A stretch of DNA of 64,000 bases from Comamonas sp. BIGb0152 (GCF_024809975.1 NZ_JANUDY010000003.1:186001-250000), one strand, 5' to 3'; positions 5,055 to 13,992 are shown, counted from the stretch's first letter. Numbers and translations are program-made. Notes: generated from the letters alone by a model not told the origin.

Positions 5055-7295
5055 CTATTTGCGGCGCACCGAACGCACGCCCGAAACCGTGGCCACCGAG
5101 GCGAGCACCTTGGCCAGCTTGCCCGAGTCCGACACCTCCACGGTGAAGGTCATCCAGGCCGTTCCCTTGACGGACTGGGTCTGCACACCAATGACATTGG
5201 TCTTGTCCCGCGCAAACAGCTCAGAGATATCACGCAGCAGGCCTTGGCGATCGTGCGCCTCCACAGCCACATCGACTGGGTAGACGGCTTCAGTGGATCG
5301 CTGGCCGCTGGTCGGCTGGCCCCATTCCACATCGATGCTGCGCTCCGGATTGCGGGCGCACATCTCGCGAAAGTTGCTGCAGTCGTGGCGGTGTACGCTC
5401 ACGCCCTTGCCCCGCGTGACAAAGCCGCCGATGCGATCCGGCGGCGCGGGTTTGCAGCACTTGGCCAACTGGGTCATTAAAGAGTCGACGCCTACGACCA
5501 GCACCCCACCCTTGCCCGAACCTTCGGTGGCCTTGCGTGGGCGACTCAGCACCATCTCGTCATCGGGCTGCATGGGCTCGGGCGGGCGCAGGATGTTTTC
5601 TATGGTGCGCAGCGACAGCTCGTCCTTGCCCACCACCTCAAACAAGGCCTCTGCCGTTTTGAAGCCCAACAGCTCCGCCAGGTCATCGTGCTTGATGGAG
5701 GTCTTGCCTTCGCGCTGCAGCAGTTTTTCTACCAGGTCGCGGCCACGGCTCACGGTCTCGTGCATGACCTGGGCGTTGAACCAGGCACGGACCTTGGCTT
5801 TGGCGCGCGAGCTGACCAGGTAGCCCAGCTCGGCGTTGAGCCAGTCCCGTGATGGCCGCCCTTCCTTGACCGACACAATCTCCACGGTCTGGCCGTTTTG
5901 CAGCGCCGTATTCAGCGTCACCATCTGGCCGTCAACCTTGGCGCCCCGGCAGCGGTGGCCCAAATCGGTGTGTACCGAGTAGGCAAAGTCCACTGGCGTT
6001 GCGCCCTGAGGCAGCTCAATCACTGCGGCATTGGGTGTGAGCACATAGATATGGTCGTCGAACAGGCCACTGTCCTGGGTCTGGCCCACCATGTCCTTGC
6101 GCCAGGCCAGCAGCTGGCGCAGCACCGCAATCTTGGTGTCGTAATCGCTGCTGGCAGACACACCGGCATAGCCCTTGGTGCCCGCCTCTTTGTAGGCCCA
6201 GTGGGCTGCCACGCCGTTTTCGGCATGGTCGTGCATGGCCTGGGTGCGGATCTGTATTTCGATCGCCCTGCCCTGCTCATCCCGCACCACGGTGTGCAGG
6301 GACTGGTAGCCGTTGGGTTTGGGCTTGGCAATGTAGTCGTCAAACTCCGACTCCACTGGCGTGAAGCTTTCATGCACAAAGGACAAGGCTGCATAGCAGT
6401 CCTTGACCGTGGGCACCACCACGCGCAGTGCGCGAATATCGAACAGCTGGTCAAAGCCCAGCGACTTGCCACGCATCTTCTTGATGATGCTGTAGATGTG
6501 CTTGGGCCGCCCGGCCACCGTCGCGCTGATGCTTTGTGCGCGCAGCTGGGATTCGAGCCGCTCGCGCAGGCCCACCATATACAGCTCACGCTCCACCCGG
6601 GTCTCGTCGAGCAGCTTGGCGATCTTCTTATAGGTATCGGGTTCCAGAAAGCGGAAGGCCAGGTCCTCCAGCTCCCATTTGATCTGCCAGATACCCAGGC
6701 GGTTGGCCAGCGGTGCAAACACCTGCAGGCTCTCGCGCGCCACCGCTGGCGATACGGGGCCCTTGGTCGCGGCATACCAGCGCAGGGTCTGCAGCCGCGA
6801 TGTCAGGCGCAGCATCACCACGCGCAGGTCCCGCGAGAACGCCAGCAGCATCTTGCGGATATTCTCGGTCTGCGTGGCCGGGTCGTCGACCAGGTGGCCG
6901 GCATCGGCCTGGCGCGCCTGGGCCTGCACCTTCATCAGGGCCACGGTCTCCACCGCCAGCACCGCATAGCTCTCGCCAAAGGCTTTGCCAATCACCTCGC
7001 GTGGCTTGTTCAACTGCTCACTGGCATGCACCAGGTACGCCGCCGCCTGCATGGCTTCGGAGCCGCCAATGTGCTTGAGAATCGCCGCCACGGCATCGGC
7101 ATGGAGCAAGGCGTTCTCACCGGTATCCAGGGTCTCCTCGGCAATCAGCGGCTGAGAAAAAGCACGGGCCCGAGCCAGAACGTTGTCTTGCATGGGCAAG
7201 GCGTTGGCAGTGGCGGCCACCAGGGGTGAGACGGGTTCCGGGGGAAGATATTCCGCGCCGGGCGCGGGTTGAGCAACTGCCGTAAGACTTTTCAT
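5055..7295 (-). CDS. relA: GTP pyrophosphokinase RelA, (p)ppGpp synthetase
   Basis: A 746-residue long RSH protein that makes (p)ppGpp from ATP and GTP/GDP on starved ribosomes. The N-terminal hydrolase domain keeps its outline (ALLHADAVAAIL) but the metal-binding His-Asp pair is replaced (YLVHASEQL at 87-95), so hydrolysis is not expected. The synthetase domain contains EFDD at 317-320, the acidic EXDD motif typical of monofunctional RelA as opposed to SpoT, followed by KPKPNGYQSLHT and RAIEIQIRT. A TGS domain follows (from about 415, IYVLTPNAAVIELP) and a C-terminal ACT domain (VEAHDRQGLLRDISELF). The length is normal for the family. It lies just upstream of tRNA-Val on the same strand. Confidence 0.95.
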   Translation of the reverse strand: MKSLTAVAQPAPGAEYLPPEPVSPLVAATANALPMQDNVLARARAFSQPLIAEETLDTGENALLHADAVAAILKHIGGSEAMQAAAYLVHASEQLNKPREVIGKAFGESYAVLAVETVALMKVQAQARQADAGHLVDDPATQTENIRKMLLAFSRDLRVVMLRLTSRLQTLRWYAATKGPVSPAVARESLQVFAPLANRLGIWQIKWELEDLAFRFLEPDTYKKIAKLLDETRVERELYMVGLRERLESQLRAQSISATVAGRPKHIYSIIKKMRGKSLGFDQLFDIRALRVVVPTVKDCYAALSFVHESFTPVESEFDDYIAKPKPNGYQSLHTVVRDEQGRAIEIQIRTQAMHDHAENGVAAHWAYKEAGTKGYAGVSASSDYDTKIAVLRQLLAWRKDMVGQTQDSGLFDDHIYVLTPNAAVIELPQGATPVDFAYSVHTDLGHRCRGAKVDGQMVTLNTALQNGQTVEIVSVKEGRPSRDWLNAELGYLVSSRAKAKVRAWFNAQVMHETVSRGRDLVEKLLQREGKTSIKHDDLAELLGFKTAEALFEVVGKDELSLRTIENILRPPEPMQPDDEMVLSRPRKATEGSGKGGVLVVGVDSLMTQLAKCCKPAPPDRIGGFVTRGKGVSVHRHDCSNFREMCARNPERSIDVEWGQPTSGQRSTEAVYPVDVAVEAHDRQGLLRDISELFARDKTNVIGVQTQSVKGTAWMTFTVEVSDSGKLAKVLASVATVSGVRSVRRK

Positions 7296-7331
7296 GTTGT
7301 CACCACCATCACACCCCCTCTAGGGCGTGCG

Positions 7332-8267
7332 CTACGCACCGCACAAAAAAGCCAGCACTGCAGCCGTTTGATCAAAAGATACCAGGGTAGGAGCATGGCC
7401 CACACCTGCAAATTCCACCACCCGCGCCCGTGGGCCGGATGCGGCCATAGATTGGGCCGTTTTCTCCGAAAGCAAGTCGGATTCTGCGCCCCGCAATACC
7501 AATGTTGGGGCCTGAATCTGGTCATAGAGTCGCCAAAGCAACTGCTCGCCGGCGGCGGCCATCTCGGGGGTCATCGCCTGCATGGGCTGGGCGATGGCCG
7601 GGTCGTAATGCAGCCGCACCGCGCCGCCCGCTTCAGGCCGCAGCATGGGGCGCGACAGCGCCAGCCACTCTTCAGGGCTATGGGGCCCAAAGCCTTTGGA
7701 TATCTGAGCCATCGCCGCGACCGCCTCCTGCTCGCAGGCATAGCGCATGTGCTGGCCCACATAGCTGCCAATGCGCAGCAAGGCCGAAGGCTCCAGGGTA
7801 GGCCCCACGTCATTGAGCACCAAGCGCCGGATGGCGGCAGGCATCAGCGGCTGAATGCTGGGCTCGCCCGCCAAGGCCATGCCAATCAGCCCCCCCATGC
7901 TCGTACCCACCCAATCGAGTTGGCCCATCGGCGCGCTCTGGTGCACCTGCTGAAGCAGGGCCAGCATATCGGCCACGTACAAAGGCACCTGGTAGCCGGC
8001 CGGATCCTCCAACCAATCGCTGTAGCCACGTCCCACCACATCGGGGCAGATGACCCGCGCCTGCAGCGCCAGTTGGCGCGCCAGCACGTCGAAATCGCGC
8101 CCTTGCCGCGTCAGCCCATGGGCACAGACGATCACATGCGGGTGGTGGAGATCGCCGGTATCGTTCCACTCCCAATACGCCATGCGGTGCGTGGCACCCT
8201 GGCGACCCGTGTCCGTATTCCCCGCCACCGCACAGGTGACATACTGCAAGCGTGGATCTTGGTACAT
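7332..8267 (-). CDS. Alpha/beta hydrolase
   Basis: A 311-residue alpha/beta-hydrolase-fold enzyme. The nucleophile elbow GTSMGG places the catalytic Ser at 123; an oxyanion-side HG follows HVIVCA at about 50; the catalytic His is in GVGHAPTL near the C-terminus. No signal peptide, so cytoplasmic. The ATG at 8267 is chosen over an upstream in-frame ATG because GAGGGG lies directly before it. It is divergent from 3-hydroxybutyrate dehydrogenase across a 112-bp region with a 10-bp inverted repeat. The substrate is unknown; a role near polyhydroxybutyrate or short-chain ester turnover is only a guess from the neighbour. Confidence 0.8.
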   Translation of the reverse strand: MYQDPRLQYVTCAVAGNTDTGRQGATHRMAYWEWNDTGDLHHPHVIVCAHGLTRQGRDFDVLARQLALQARVICPDVVGRGYSDWLEDPAGYQVPLYVADMLALLQQVHQSAPMGQLDWVGTSMGGLIGMALAGEPSIQPLMPAAIRRLVLNDVGPTLEPSALLRIGSYVGQHMRYACEQEAVAAMAQISKGFGPHSPEEWLALSRPMLRPEAGGAVRLHYDPAIAQPMQAMTPEMAAAGEQLLWRLYDQIQAPTLVLRGAESDLLSEKTAQSMAASGPRARVVEFAGVGHAPTLVSFDQTAAVLAFLCGA

Positions 8268-8300
8268 GGCCCCTCTTATATGGAAGAACGCAACGATACA

Positions 8301-8326
8301 AGGCAAACCCTGGCTGGGGTTTGCCT
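8301..8326. repeat. Inverted repeat in the hydrolase/bdhA divergent promoter region
   Basis: AGGCAAACCC (8301-8310) and GGGTTTGCCT (8317-8326) form perfect 10-bp arms with a 6-nt spacer, midway between the two divergent start codons. No T run follows on either strand, so an operator is more likely than a terminator. Confidence 0.6.
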
Positions 8327-8379
8327 TAGGATGGATGCTGCGTATGCATGAATACTAACCGAGTAACTGGAGATATTGG

Positions 8380-9168
8380 ATGCTGAAAGCAAAAACAGCG
8401 CTCGTCACCGGATCGACGAGCGGCATAGGTCTGGGGATTGCGAAAGCGCTGGCGCGCCAAGGCGCAAACATCATCTTGAATGGCTTTGGTGATTCTGAAG
8501 GCCCGCTCAAGGAAGTGCAGGACGTCATCACCAGCGCGGGCTCAGGCGCGCGCGTGGGCTACCACGGCGCAGACATGGGCAAGGCCGACGACATTGAAGC
8601 CATGTTTGCCTATGCCACGCAGGCCTTTGGCCAGGTAGACATCCTCGTCAACAACGCCGGCATCCAGCATGTGGCAACGGTGCAGGATTTCCCGGTCGAG
8701 CGCTGGGACGCCATCATCGCCATCAACCTGACCAGCGCCTTCCACACCAGCCGGCTGGCACTGCCACCCATGCAAAAGGCAGGCTGGGGCCGCATCATCA
8801 ATATTGCGTCGGTGCACGGCCTGGTGGGCTCGGCCGGTAAATCGGCCTATGTCGCTGCCAAGCACGGCATTGTCGGTCTGACCAAGGTCACGGCGCTGGA
8901 GAACGCCGACAGCGGCATTACCTGCAACGCCATCTGCCCGGGCTGGGTGCTCACCCCGCTGGTACAAAAACAGGTCGATGCCAAGGCCGAGCAGCTGGGC
9001 ATCAGCAACGAAGAAGCCAAAAAGCGCCTGCTGGGCGAGAAGGAGCCTTCGATGCAGTTCACCACGCCCGAAGAGCTGGGGGAACTGGCCGTGTTCTTTT
9101 GCTCACCCGCAGCCAACAATGTGCGCGGCGTGGCCTGGAACATGGATGGGGGCTGGGTCGCCCAGTAA
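8380..9168 (+). CDS. bdhA: D-3-hydroxybutyrate dehydrogenase
   Basis: A 262-residue short-chain dehydrogenase/reductase that interconverts 3-hydroxybutyrate and acetoacetate with NAD. The cofactor loop TGSTSGIG is at 10-17 and NNAGIQH follows; the catalytic Ser is in NIASVHG and the Tyr-Lys pair in SAYVAAKHG. The spacing and the C-terminal pattern (WVLTPLVQKQ, a long cap segment, NMDGGWVAQ) match the bacterial 3-hydroxybutyrate dehydrogenase subgroup well. It probably serves polyhydroxybutyrate degradation. GGAG precedes the ATG and a terminator follows. Confidence 0.92.
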   Translation: MLKAKTALVTGSTSGIGLGIAKALARQGANIILNGFGDSEGPLKEVQDVITSAGSGARVGYHGADMGKADDIEAMFAYATQAFGQVDILVNNAGIQHVATVQDFPVERWDAIIAINLTSAFHTSRLALPPMQKAGWGRIINIASVHGLVGSAGKSAYVAAKHGIVGLTKVTALENADSGITCNAICPGWVLTPLVQKQVDAKAEQLGISNEEAKKRLLGEKEPSMQFTTPEELGELAVFFCSPAANNVRGVAWNMDGGWVAQ

Positions 9169-9200
9169 GCCTCGGCCACCAGACAGGCAAGCCCACACCC

Positions 9201-9224
9201 AAAGGCGCGAGAGCGCCTTTTTTA
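9201..9224 (+). terminator. Intrinsic terminator of bdhA
   Basis: AAAGGCGC and GCGCCTTT form a stem with a GAGA loop, followed by a T run. Confidence 0.85.
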
Positions 9225-9480
9225 ACGCCTCCACTTACTTATGCATTAAATGCATAATATTGAAACAATTCAAAAGAGACTCTTAAGATTTCCCATAAAA
9301 CAGGCAATAAAGGCCAAAAATGCAGGAAAAATCCTATTTTTCACGTAAGACCCAAACCCCGCCTATGCATATGTAACGCAAACTTTGTAACTTAGCGTCA
9401 AAAACTGCGCGCAAGATGCGCATTTCTTGAAAAAACCGGTCAAAATGTAAAAGTTACATATCAACCGGAGGACTCCAGCC
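9225..9480. promoter_or_regulatory. AT-rich leader of the response-regulator gene with possible OmpR sites
   Basis: An AT-rich gap. It holds a 19-nt palindrome TTATGCATTAAATGCATAA at 9239-9257, TGTAAC at 9372-9377 and 9386-9391 (14-nt period), and ATGTAA/TTACAT at 9445-9459. GTAAC-type half sites resemble known OmpR boxes, so autoregulation is plausible. The ribosome binding site CCGGAGG is at about 9465. Confidence 0.45.
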
Positions 9481-10212
9481 ATGGTTACAGCAACCAATCG
9501 CGTCGACAAAATCTTGGTCGTTGATGATGACGCACGGATCCGTGATCTGTTGCGTCGCTACCTGTCGCACGAAGGCTTTGAAGTCATGATTGCCGAGGAC
9601 GGCAAGGGCTTGCAGCGAATTTTGTTGCGTGAGACCGTGGACCTGATCGTGCTCGATTTGATGATGCCCGGTGAAGACGGTCTGTCCATCTGCCGCCGCC
9701 TGCGTGCCAGCAATGACCGCACCCCCATCATCATGCTGACCGCCAAGGGCGAAGACGTGGACCGCATCGTCGGCCTGGAAGTGGGTGCAGATGACTACAT
9801 CGGCAAGCCCTTCAACCCCCGCGAACTGCTGGCCCGTATCCATGCCGTGCTGCGCCGCCGCCCTCCACAAGAGGCACCGGGCGCACCTTCTGGCGAAAAC
9901 GAGGTGGTCAACTTCGGCCCCTTCACCTTCGACATGAGCACCCGCGTGCTGACCAAGGACGGCGAAGAGCTGCCGCTGACAACTGGCGAATTCGCGATGC
10001 TCAAGACCCTGGTGCGCCACCCGCGCCAGCCGCTGTCGCGTGAAAAGCTGGCCCTGCTGGCCCGTGGCCGTGAGTTCGAGCCCTTTGACCGCAGCCTGGA
10101 CGTGCAGGTATCGCGCTTGCGCAAGCTGGTCGAGGTCGATCCTGCCGCGCCGCGCTATATCCAGACCGTCTGGGGCGTGGGCTATGTGTTCGTACCCGAT
10201 GGTGCTAACTGA
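9481..10212 (+). CDS. ompR: OmpR-family response regulator
   Basis: A 243-residue DNA-binding response regulator. The receiver domain has the acidic triad at 15-17, the phosphoacceptor Asp59 (LIVLDLMMPG) and the switch Lys109 (YIGKPF). The C-terminal winged helix carries LTTGEFAMLKTLVRHP and SLDVQVSRLRKLVE, typical of OmpR. With the next gene it forms a two-component system, probably sensing osmotic or envelope conditions and controlling porins. Unusually, an intrinsic terminator separates the two genes. Confidence 0.9.
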   Translation: MVTATNRVDKILVVDDDARIRDLLRRYLSHEGFEVMIAEDGKGLQRILLRETVDLIVLDLMMPGEDGLSICRRLRASNDRTPIIMLTAKGEDVDRIVGLEVGADDYIGKPFNPRELLARIHAVLRRRPPQEAPGAPSGENEVVNFGPFTFDMSTRVLTKDGEELPLTTGEFAMLKTLVRHPRQPLSREKLALLARGREFEPFDRSLDVQVSRLRKLVEVDPAAPRYIQTVWGVGYVFVPDGAN

Positions 10213-10234
10213 TTTTTTCAGCAGCAACACCCTC

Positions 10235-10269
10235 AAACCGCCCCAGCCTGGCTGCGGGCGGTTTTTTTA
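10235..10269 (+). terminator. Intrinsic terminator between the response regulator and its kinase
   Basis: AAACCGCCC and GGGCGGTTT frame a loop containing AGCCTGGCT and are followed by a run of T. It would reduce read-through into the kinase gene. Confidence 0.85.
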
Positions 10270-10374
10270 TCTCCACACCAGACGCACACAATGGTGTCCA
10301 ATAGACACTGTGGCGAGAACCTATTGGCGTTCTTGGCCTCCCACTGACCCGATCCCCCAACCTGCACACGGACC

Positions 10375-11892
10375 ATGGCATCCACTCCCGCTAACGACGC
10401 CGACCAGTCCGGCCTGGCCCCCTTGGACGGCAGCGCCGCCGCAGCCGCGCACAGCAACAAGCGCACCCGCGTCGGTCTCAATCTTTTTTGGCGCACCTTC
10501 TTTTTGCTCGCCATCTTGCTGACCGGCAGCATCCTGGCCTGGGTGCAAACCTTGCGCTCTTTGGAGACGGAGCCACGCGCCATCCAGACCGCCCAGCAAA
10601 TCGCGTCCCTGGTCAATCTCAGCCGCGCCGCCCTGCTGCATTCGGATGCCATTGCCCGGGTGTCGCTGGTCAAAACCATGGCTGACCAAGAGGGGGTGCG
10701 CATTGTGCCGCGGGAGCCCAAGGATGTGTATGAGTCCATCGACAACTCCACGCCGCTGGGCGCACGCCTGACCCAAGAAGTCACCAAGCGCCTGGGGTCC
10801 AGCACCATTGTGGCCAGCAGCGTCAATGGGGAAGAAGGTCTGTGGGTCGGCTTCACCATTGATGGCGACCAGAACTGGTTCCTGATCGAGCCTTCGCGCT
10901 TCAACCCCGCCGGGGGCAAAACCTGGCTGGTGTGGGTGCTGACCGCCGCCGCCCTGTCGCTGGCAGGCGCTGCCGTGATTGCCGGGCTCATCAACCGGCC
11001 GCTCAAGCAGCTATCGAGTGCAACCAACCGGCTGCGCGAAGGCGATTTTGCCGCACAGCTCGATGAAGATGCCGTCACCAGCGAAATCCGCGAGGTGAAC
11101 ATCGGCTTCAACCGCATGAGCGAACGCCTGTCCAAACTCGAACAAGACCGCGCCGTGATGCTGGCCGGCATCTCGCATGACCTGCGCACCCCCCTGGCCC
11201 GGCTGCGTCTGGAGACCGAAATGAGCGTGTTCGACCAGGTCGCACGCGAACACATGGTGGCCGACATCGTGCAGCTCGATGCCACCATCGACAAGTTCCT
11301 AGACTACGCCCGCCCCGACCATGCCGCCAAGCTCACCCCCGTGAATGTCTATGGCGTGGTCTCGTCGTGCGTCTATGCCGTGCAGGACCACCAGGAGCTG
11401 CAGGTGCACATGAAGGTACCCGAGGAGCTGATGGTCAACGCCGATGAGATCGAGCTCTCGCGTGTGCTGTCCAATGTGCTGGAAAACGCGCGCCGCTATG
11501 GCAAAACGCCAGGCGCATCGCACACCCGGGTGGACATCAGCGTCAAGTTCAGCGAAAGCACCGTCACCATCCGCATGCGCGACCATGGCACCGGCGTCTC
11601 CAAAGACCAGCTGAGCAGCCTGACCAAGCCGTTCTACCGGGGCGACACCGCGCGTACCGCAGCCGCAGGCGCCGGCCTGGGCCTGTCCATCGTCGAGAAA
11701 ACGGTACAACGCATGGGCGGGCGCTTGACCATCGTCAACGCCTCCGATGGCAGCACGGGCTTGGTCACCAGCATCTACCTGCGCCGCGCGCCCGACCAGG
11801 CCATTGGCAAAGAACCCAAGCGCCGCCTGCTGCGCCCGCAAATCAAACGCCACCTGCCCGGTGCCCCAACCAACCTTGCAGACCTGCAGTAA
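10375..11892 (+). CDS. envZ: EnvZ-type sensor histidine kinase
   Basis: A 505-residue inner-membrane kinase, partner of the regulator upstream. The first 36 residues are a polar Ala-rich extension. TM1 is at about 38-58 and TM2 at 183-205, with a periplasmic sensor segment between. A HAMP domain follows to about 258; the phosphoacceptor His268 is in ISHDLRTPLARLR; the ATPase domain has NVLENARRYG and GAGLGLSIV. The ribosome binding site is weak and a terminator precedes the gene, so it may have its own promoter. The HAMP-to-dimerisation-helix arrangement is as in EnvZ. Confidence 0.88.
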   Translation: MASTPANDADQSGLAPLDGSAAAAAHSNKRTRVGLNLFWRTFFLLAILLTGSILAWVQTLRSLETEPRAIQTAQQIASLVNLSRAALLHSDAIARVSLVKTMADQEGVRIVPREPKDVYESIDNSTPLGARLTQEVTKRLGSSTIVASSVNGEEGLWVGFTIDGDQNWFLIEPSRFNPAGGKTWLVWVLTAAALSLAGAAVIAGLINRPLKQLSSATNRLREGDFAAQLDEDAVTSEIREVNIGFNRMSERLSKLEQDRAVMLAGISHDLRTPLARLRLETEMSVFDQVAREHMVADIVQLDATIDKFLDYARPDHAAKLTPVNVYGVVSSCVYAVQDHQELQVHMKVPEELMVNADEIELSRVLSNVLENARRYGKTPGASHTRVDISVKFSESTVTIRMRDHGTGVSKDQLSSLTKPFYRGDTARTAAAGAGLGLSIVEKTVQRMGGRLTIVNASDGSTGLVTSIYLRRAPDQAIGKEPKRRLLRPQIKRHLPGAPTNLADLQ

Positions 11893-12029
11893 AAGGCCCA
11901 GCCGCTGTGGCCGCTGGCCGCAGCGATGCAACAGCCCGGGCAGCCCGGGCCTGTTGCAGGGCGGTGGCTGGTACAAAGCCCAGACTGTGCATAGAATGCA
12001 GGCTCCTCCCCCTTCGCCCAGGAGTTGAC

Positions 12030-12440
12030 ATGCAAGCCCAGTGCCTCTGCGGCGCCGTCCATGTGACTGCGCCCACCGTTCAAGATGTTCATGTGTGCCA
12101 CTGCAGCATGTGCAGGCGCTGGAGCGAGGGCCCCGCGTTCACGGTGCATGGCGGCACCGAGGTGGAGCTGACGGGCCCCGTCACACGCTATGCCTCATCG
12201 CCTTGGGCAGAGCGCGCCTTTTGCAGCCACTGCGGCACGCACCTGTTCTACCGCCTGCTGGCCACCAACGAGCATTTTTTATCGGCCGGCCTGTTCCAGG
12301 ATGAGGACGGCATGCGCCTCAGCTCGCAGATCTTCATCGACGAAAAGCCAGCCTATTACGACCTGGCCAACGACACCCCCCAGCTGACCGGCGCGCAGGT
12401 ACTGGCGCAGTACGAAGACGCCTCCACGGACGACGCCTAG
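12030..12440 (+). CDS. GFA-fold zinc protein (glutathione-dependent formaldehyde-activating type)
   Basis: A 136-residue protein of the GFA family. The zinc-binding cysteines are visible in order: C5-L-C7, then C23-H-C25-x-x-C28, then C65-x-x-C68. TRYASSPWAERAFCSHCG is the usual family signature. Members bind two zinc ions; some are annotated as S-hydroxymethylglutathione synthase, but most have no proven activity, so only the fold is assigned. The ATG at 12030 is chosen because AGGAG lies just before it. Confidence 0.88.
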   Translation: MQAQCLCGAVHVTAPTVQDVHVCHCSMCRRWSEGPAFTVHGGTEVELTGPVTRYASSPWAERAFCSHCGTHLFYRLLATNEHFLSAGLFQDEDGMRLSSQIFIDEKPAYYDLANDTPQLTGAQVLAQYEDASTDDA

Positions 12441-12530
12441 TCGCCGCGCAAAAGGCGCGCTACTGCCTCTTACCGCCTCTTACCGCCGCACAGGCCCTCG
12501 GTCCTCAGGTCCTCAACACCCCCGGTTGGC

Positions 12531-13034
12531 TTAGGCGGCCGGCGCGCTCGCACGCACCAGCAACACCACAGCCCGCGCTTCCATCGCCGCGCCTTGGCCC
12601 ACCGGGCCCATTTTTTCGGCCGTCTTGGCTTTCACGTTGACCTGGGATTCATCAATGCCCAAGGTCTTGGCAATGTTGGCCCGCATCGCGGGAATGTGCG
12701 GCGCCAGCTTGGGCGCCTGCGCGATGACCGTGCTGTCCACGTTGTTGACCTGCCAGCCCTTGTCCGCCACACGGCGCATGGCCTCGGCCAGCAGCACCGC
12801 AGAGTCCGCGCCCCGGAAGGCCGCGTCGGTATCGGGGAAGTGCGATCCGATATCGCCCATGCCTGCCGCGCCCACCAAGGCATCGGTGATGGCATGCAGC
12901 AGCACATCGGCATCCGAATGGCCCAGCAGGCCCGTGGTGTGTGGCACCTGGATGCCGCCCAAAATCAAGGCACGGCCAGGCACCAGCGCATGAATATCCC
13001 AACCCTCACCAATGCGCATTTGCAGCATTTGCAT
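12531..13034 (-). CDS. ispF: 2-C-methyl-D-erythritol 2,4-cyclodiphosphate synthase
   Basis: A 167-residue (or slightly shorter) enzyme of the non-mevalonate isoprenoid pathway that cyclises CDP-ME 2-phosphate with loss of [14 protein letters not shown] carries the metal-binding Asp and His; [19 protein letters not shown] has the third metal ligand; [12 protein letters not shown] and [14 protein letters not shown] are typical of the family. Three in-frame ATGs lie at 13034, 13028 and 13019. AGGG is best spaced for 13028, while homologues usually start near 13019. It lies 61 bp downstream of ispD on the same strand. Confidence 0.93.
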   Translation of the reverse strand: MQMLQMRIGEGWDIHALVPGRALILGGIQVPHTTGLLGHSDADVLLHAITDALVGAAGMGDIGSHFPDTDAAFRGADSAVLLAEAMRRVADKGWQVNNVDSTVIAQAPKLAPHIPAMRANIAKTLGIDESQVNVKAKTAEKMGPVGQGAAMEARAVVLLVRASAPAA

Positions 13035-13095
13035 CCCTTATCTCGTCCAAGTTAAATCAGTGCCAGGCACGCGGCAGCGTGCAGCCGGTCTGCCA

Positions 13096-13992
13096 TCAAT
13101 CAAAAAGCGCGGCCACCTGGCTTTCGCCGCTGGCCATGCGCTGCAGCAGCAAAGCCTCGGCCAGCGCAAAGTCATCGGGAAAGGTGACCTTGAAGTTAAA
13201 ACTGCTGCCCGGCACCAACCGGGGCTGCAAACCCAGGGCCTCGATGGCACTGGCTTCGTCGGTGACATCGTTGCAGCGCTCCAGCGCTTCGAGCAGCGTA
13301 CCGATACGGAACATCTGCGGCGTCTGCGCCAGCCACTTGTCCACCCGAGGCAAGGTGCTGCTGACCCGGCTTTGGCCATGGGCATCGGTGGCAGCGGCCT
13401 TGAGTGTATCGGGCAATGGCAGCGCCAGCAGGCCCCCCACCTCATCAGCAGCGCATTCCTGCATCAGCTGCTCAATCTGGCTGGGTTTGATGAGGCAACG
13501 CGCCGCATCATGCACCAGCACCCAGTCATGGGGCTGGGCACCCAGGCCCGAGTCGCCCAGCAAACTGCGCAGGCCGCCAGCCACGGTATCAGCCCGGGTC
13601 GCACCGCCGCAAGGGCTGATGGCAAAGCCAGGGCGCTGGTAGTGCTGCAAAAAATCATCGCCGGGGCTCACCCCCACCAGCACGCCAGACAGCGGCTTGG
13701 CCGCCATAAAGGCGGCCAAGGTGTGCAGCACCAGCGGCCAACCCGCCACCTGCTGGTACTGCTTGGGCACATGCGCTGGGCGGCCTGCATCCACCGCGCG
13801 CGCGCCCACCCCGGCACAGGGTAAAAAGGCCCAGAACTTGGCCACCACCTCCTGCCGCATCTCCCCCAGCGCCTGGGTTTGTGCGCCCGGGTCGGCGGGT
13901 AAGGCCGGTGCCGCCACCGTCGCCAGCGCGGGCACCTCGGGTGCAGCCCTGGGTACAGCAGGGATCAATTCGTTGCGGACGGTCTGGTTCAT
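13096..13992 (-). CDS. ispD: 2-C-methyl-D-erythritol 4-phosphate cytidylyltransferase with N-terminal extension
   Basis: A 298-residue enzyme that makes CDP-ME from MEP and CTP. The nucleotide-binding loop is AFLPCAGVGAR (about 55-65), with PKQYQQVAGWPLVLHTL after it; the product and metal site includes VLVHDAARCLI; ATQTPQMF-like AQTPQMFRI and the DEASAIEALG segment are present. The first 50 or so residues are Ala/Pro-rich and absent from typical IspD (about 230 residues), so either the start is wrong or there is a real extension. MRQEVVAKFWAFLP suggests a start near the internal Met45 is possible. Confidence 0.9.
   Translation of the reverse strand: MNQTVRNELIPAVPRAAPEVPALATVAAPALPADPGAQTQALGEMRQEVVAKFWAFLPCAGVGARAVDAGRPAHVPKQYQQVAGWPLVLHTLAAFMAAKPLSGVLVGVSPGDDFLQHYQRPGFAISPCGGATRADTVAGGLRSLLGDSGLGAQPHDWVLVHDAARCLIKPSQIEQLMQECAADEVGGLLALPLPDTLKAAATDAHGQSRVSSTLPRVDKWLAQTPQMFRIGTLLEALERCNDVTDEASAIEALGLQPRLVPGSSFNFKVTFPDDFALAEALLLQRMASGESQVAALFD

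Noticed and set aside
5898-7229. Plus-strand open frame of about 440 codons
   Set aside because: Antisense to relA, which has full domain structure.
9464-9476. ACCGGAGGACT before the response-regulator ATG, similar to the small-gene element
   Set aside because: The palindrome is broken and the spacing to the ATG is larger; it is an ordinary strong ribosome binding site.
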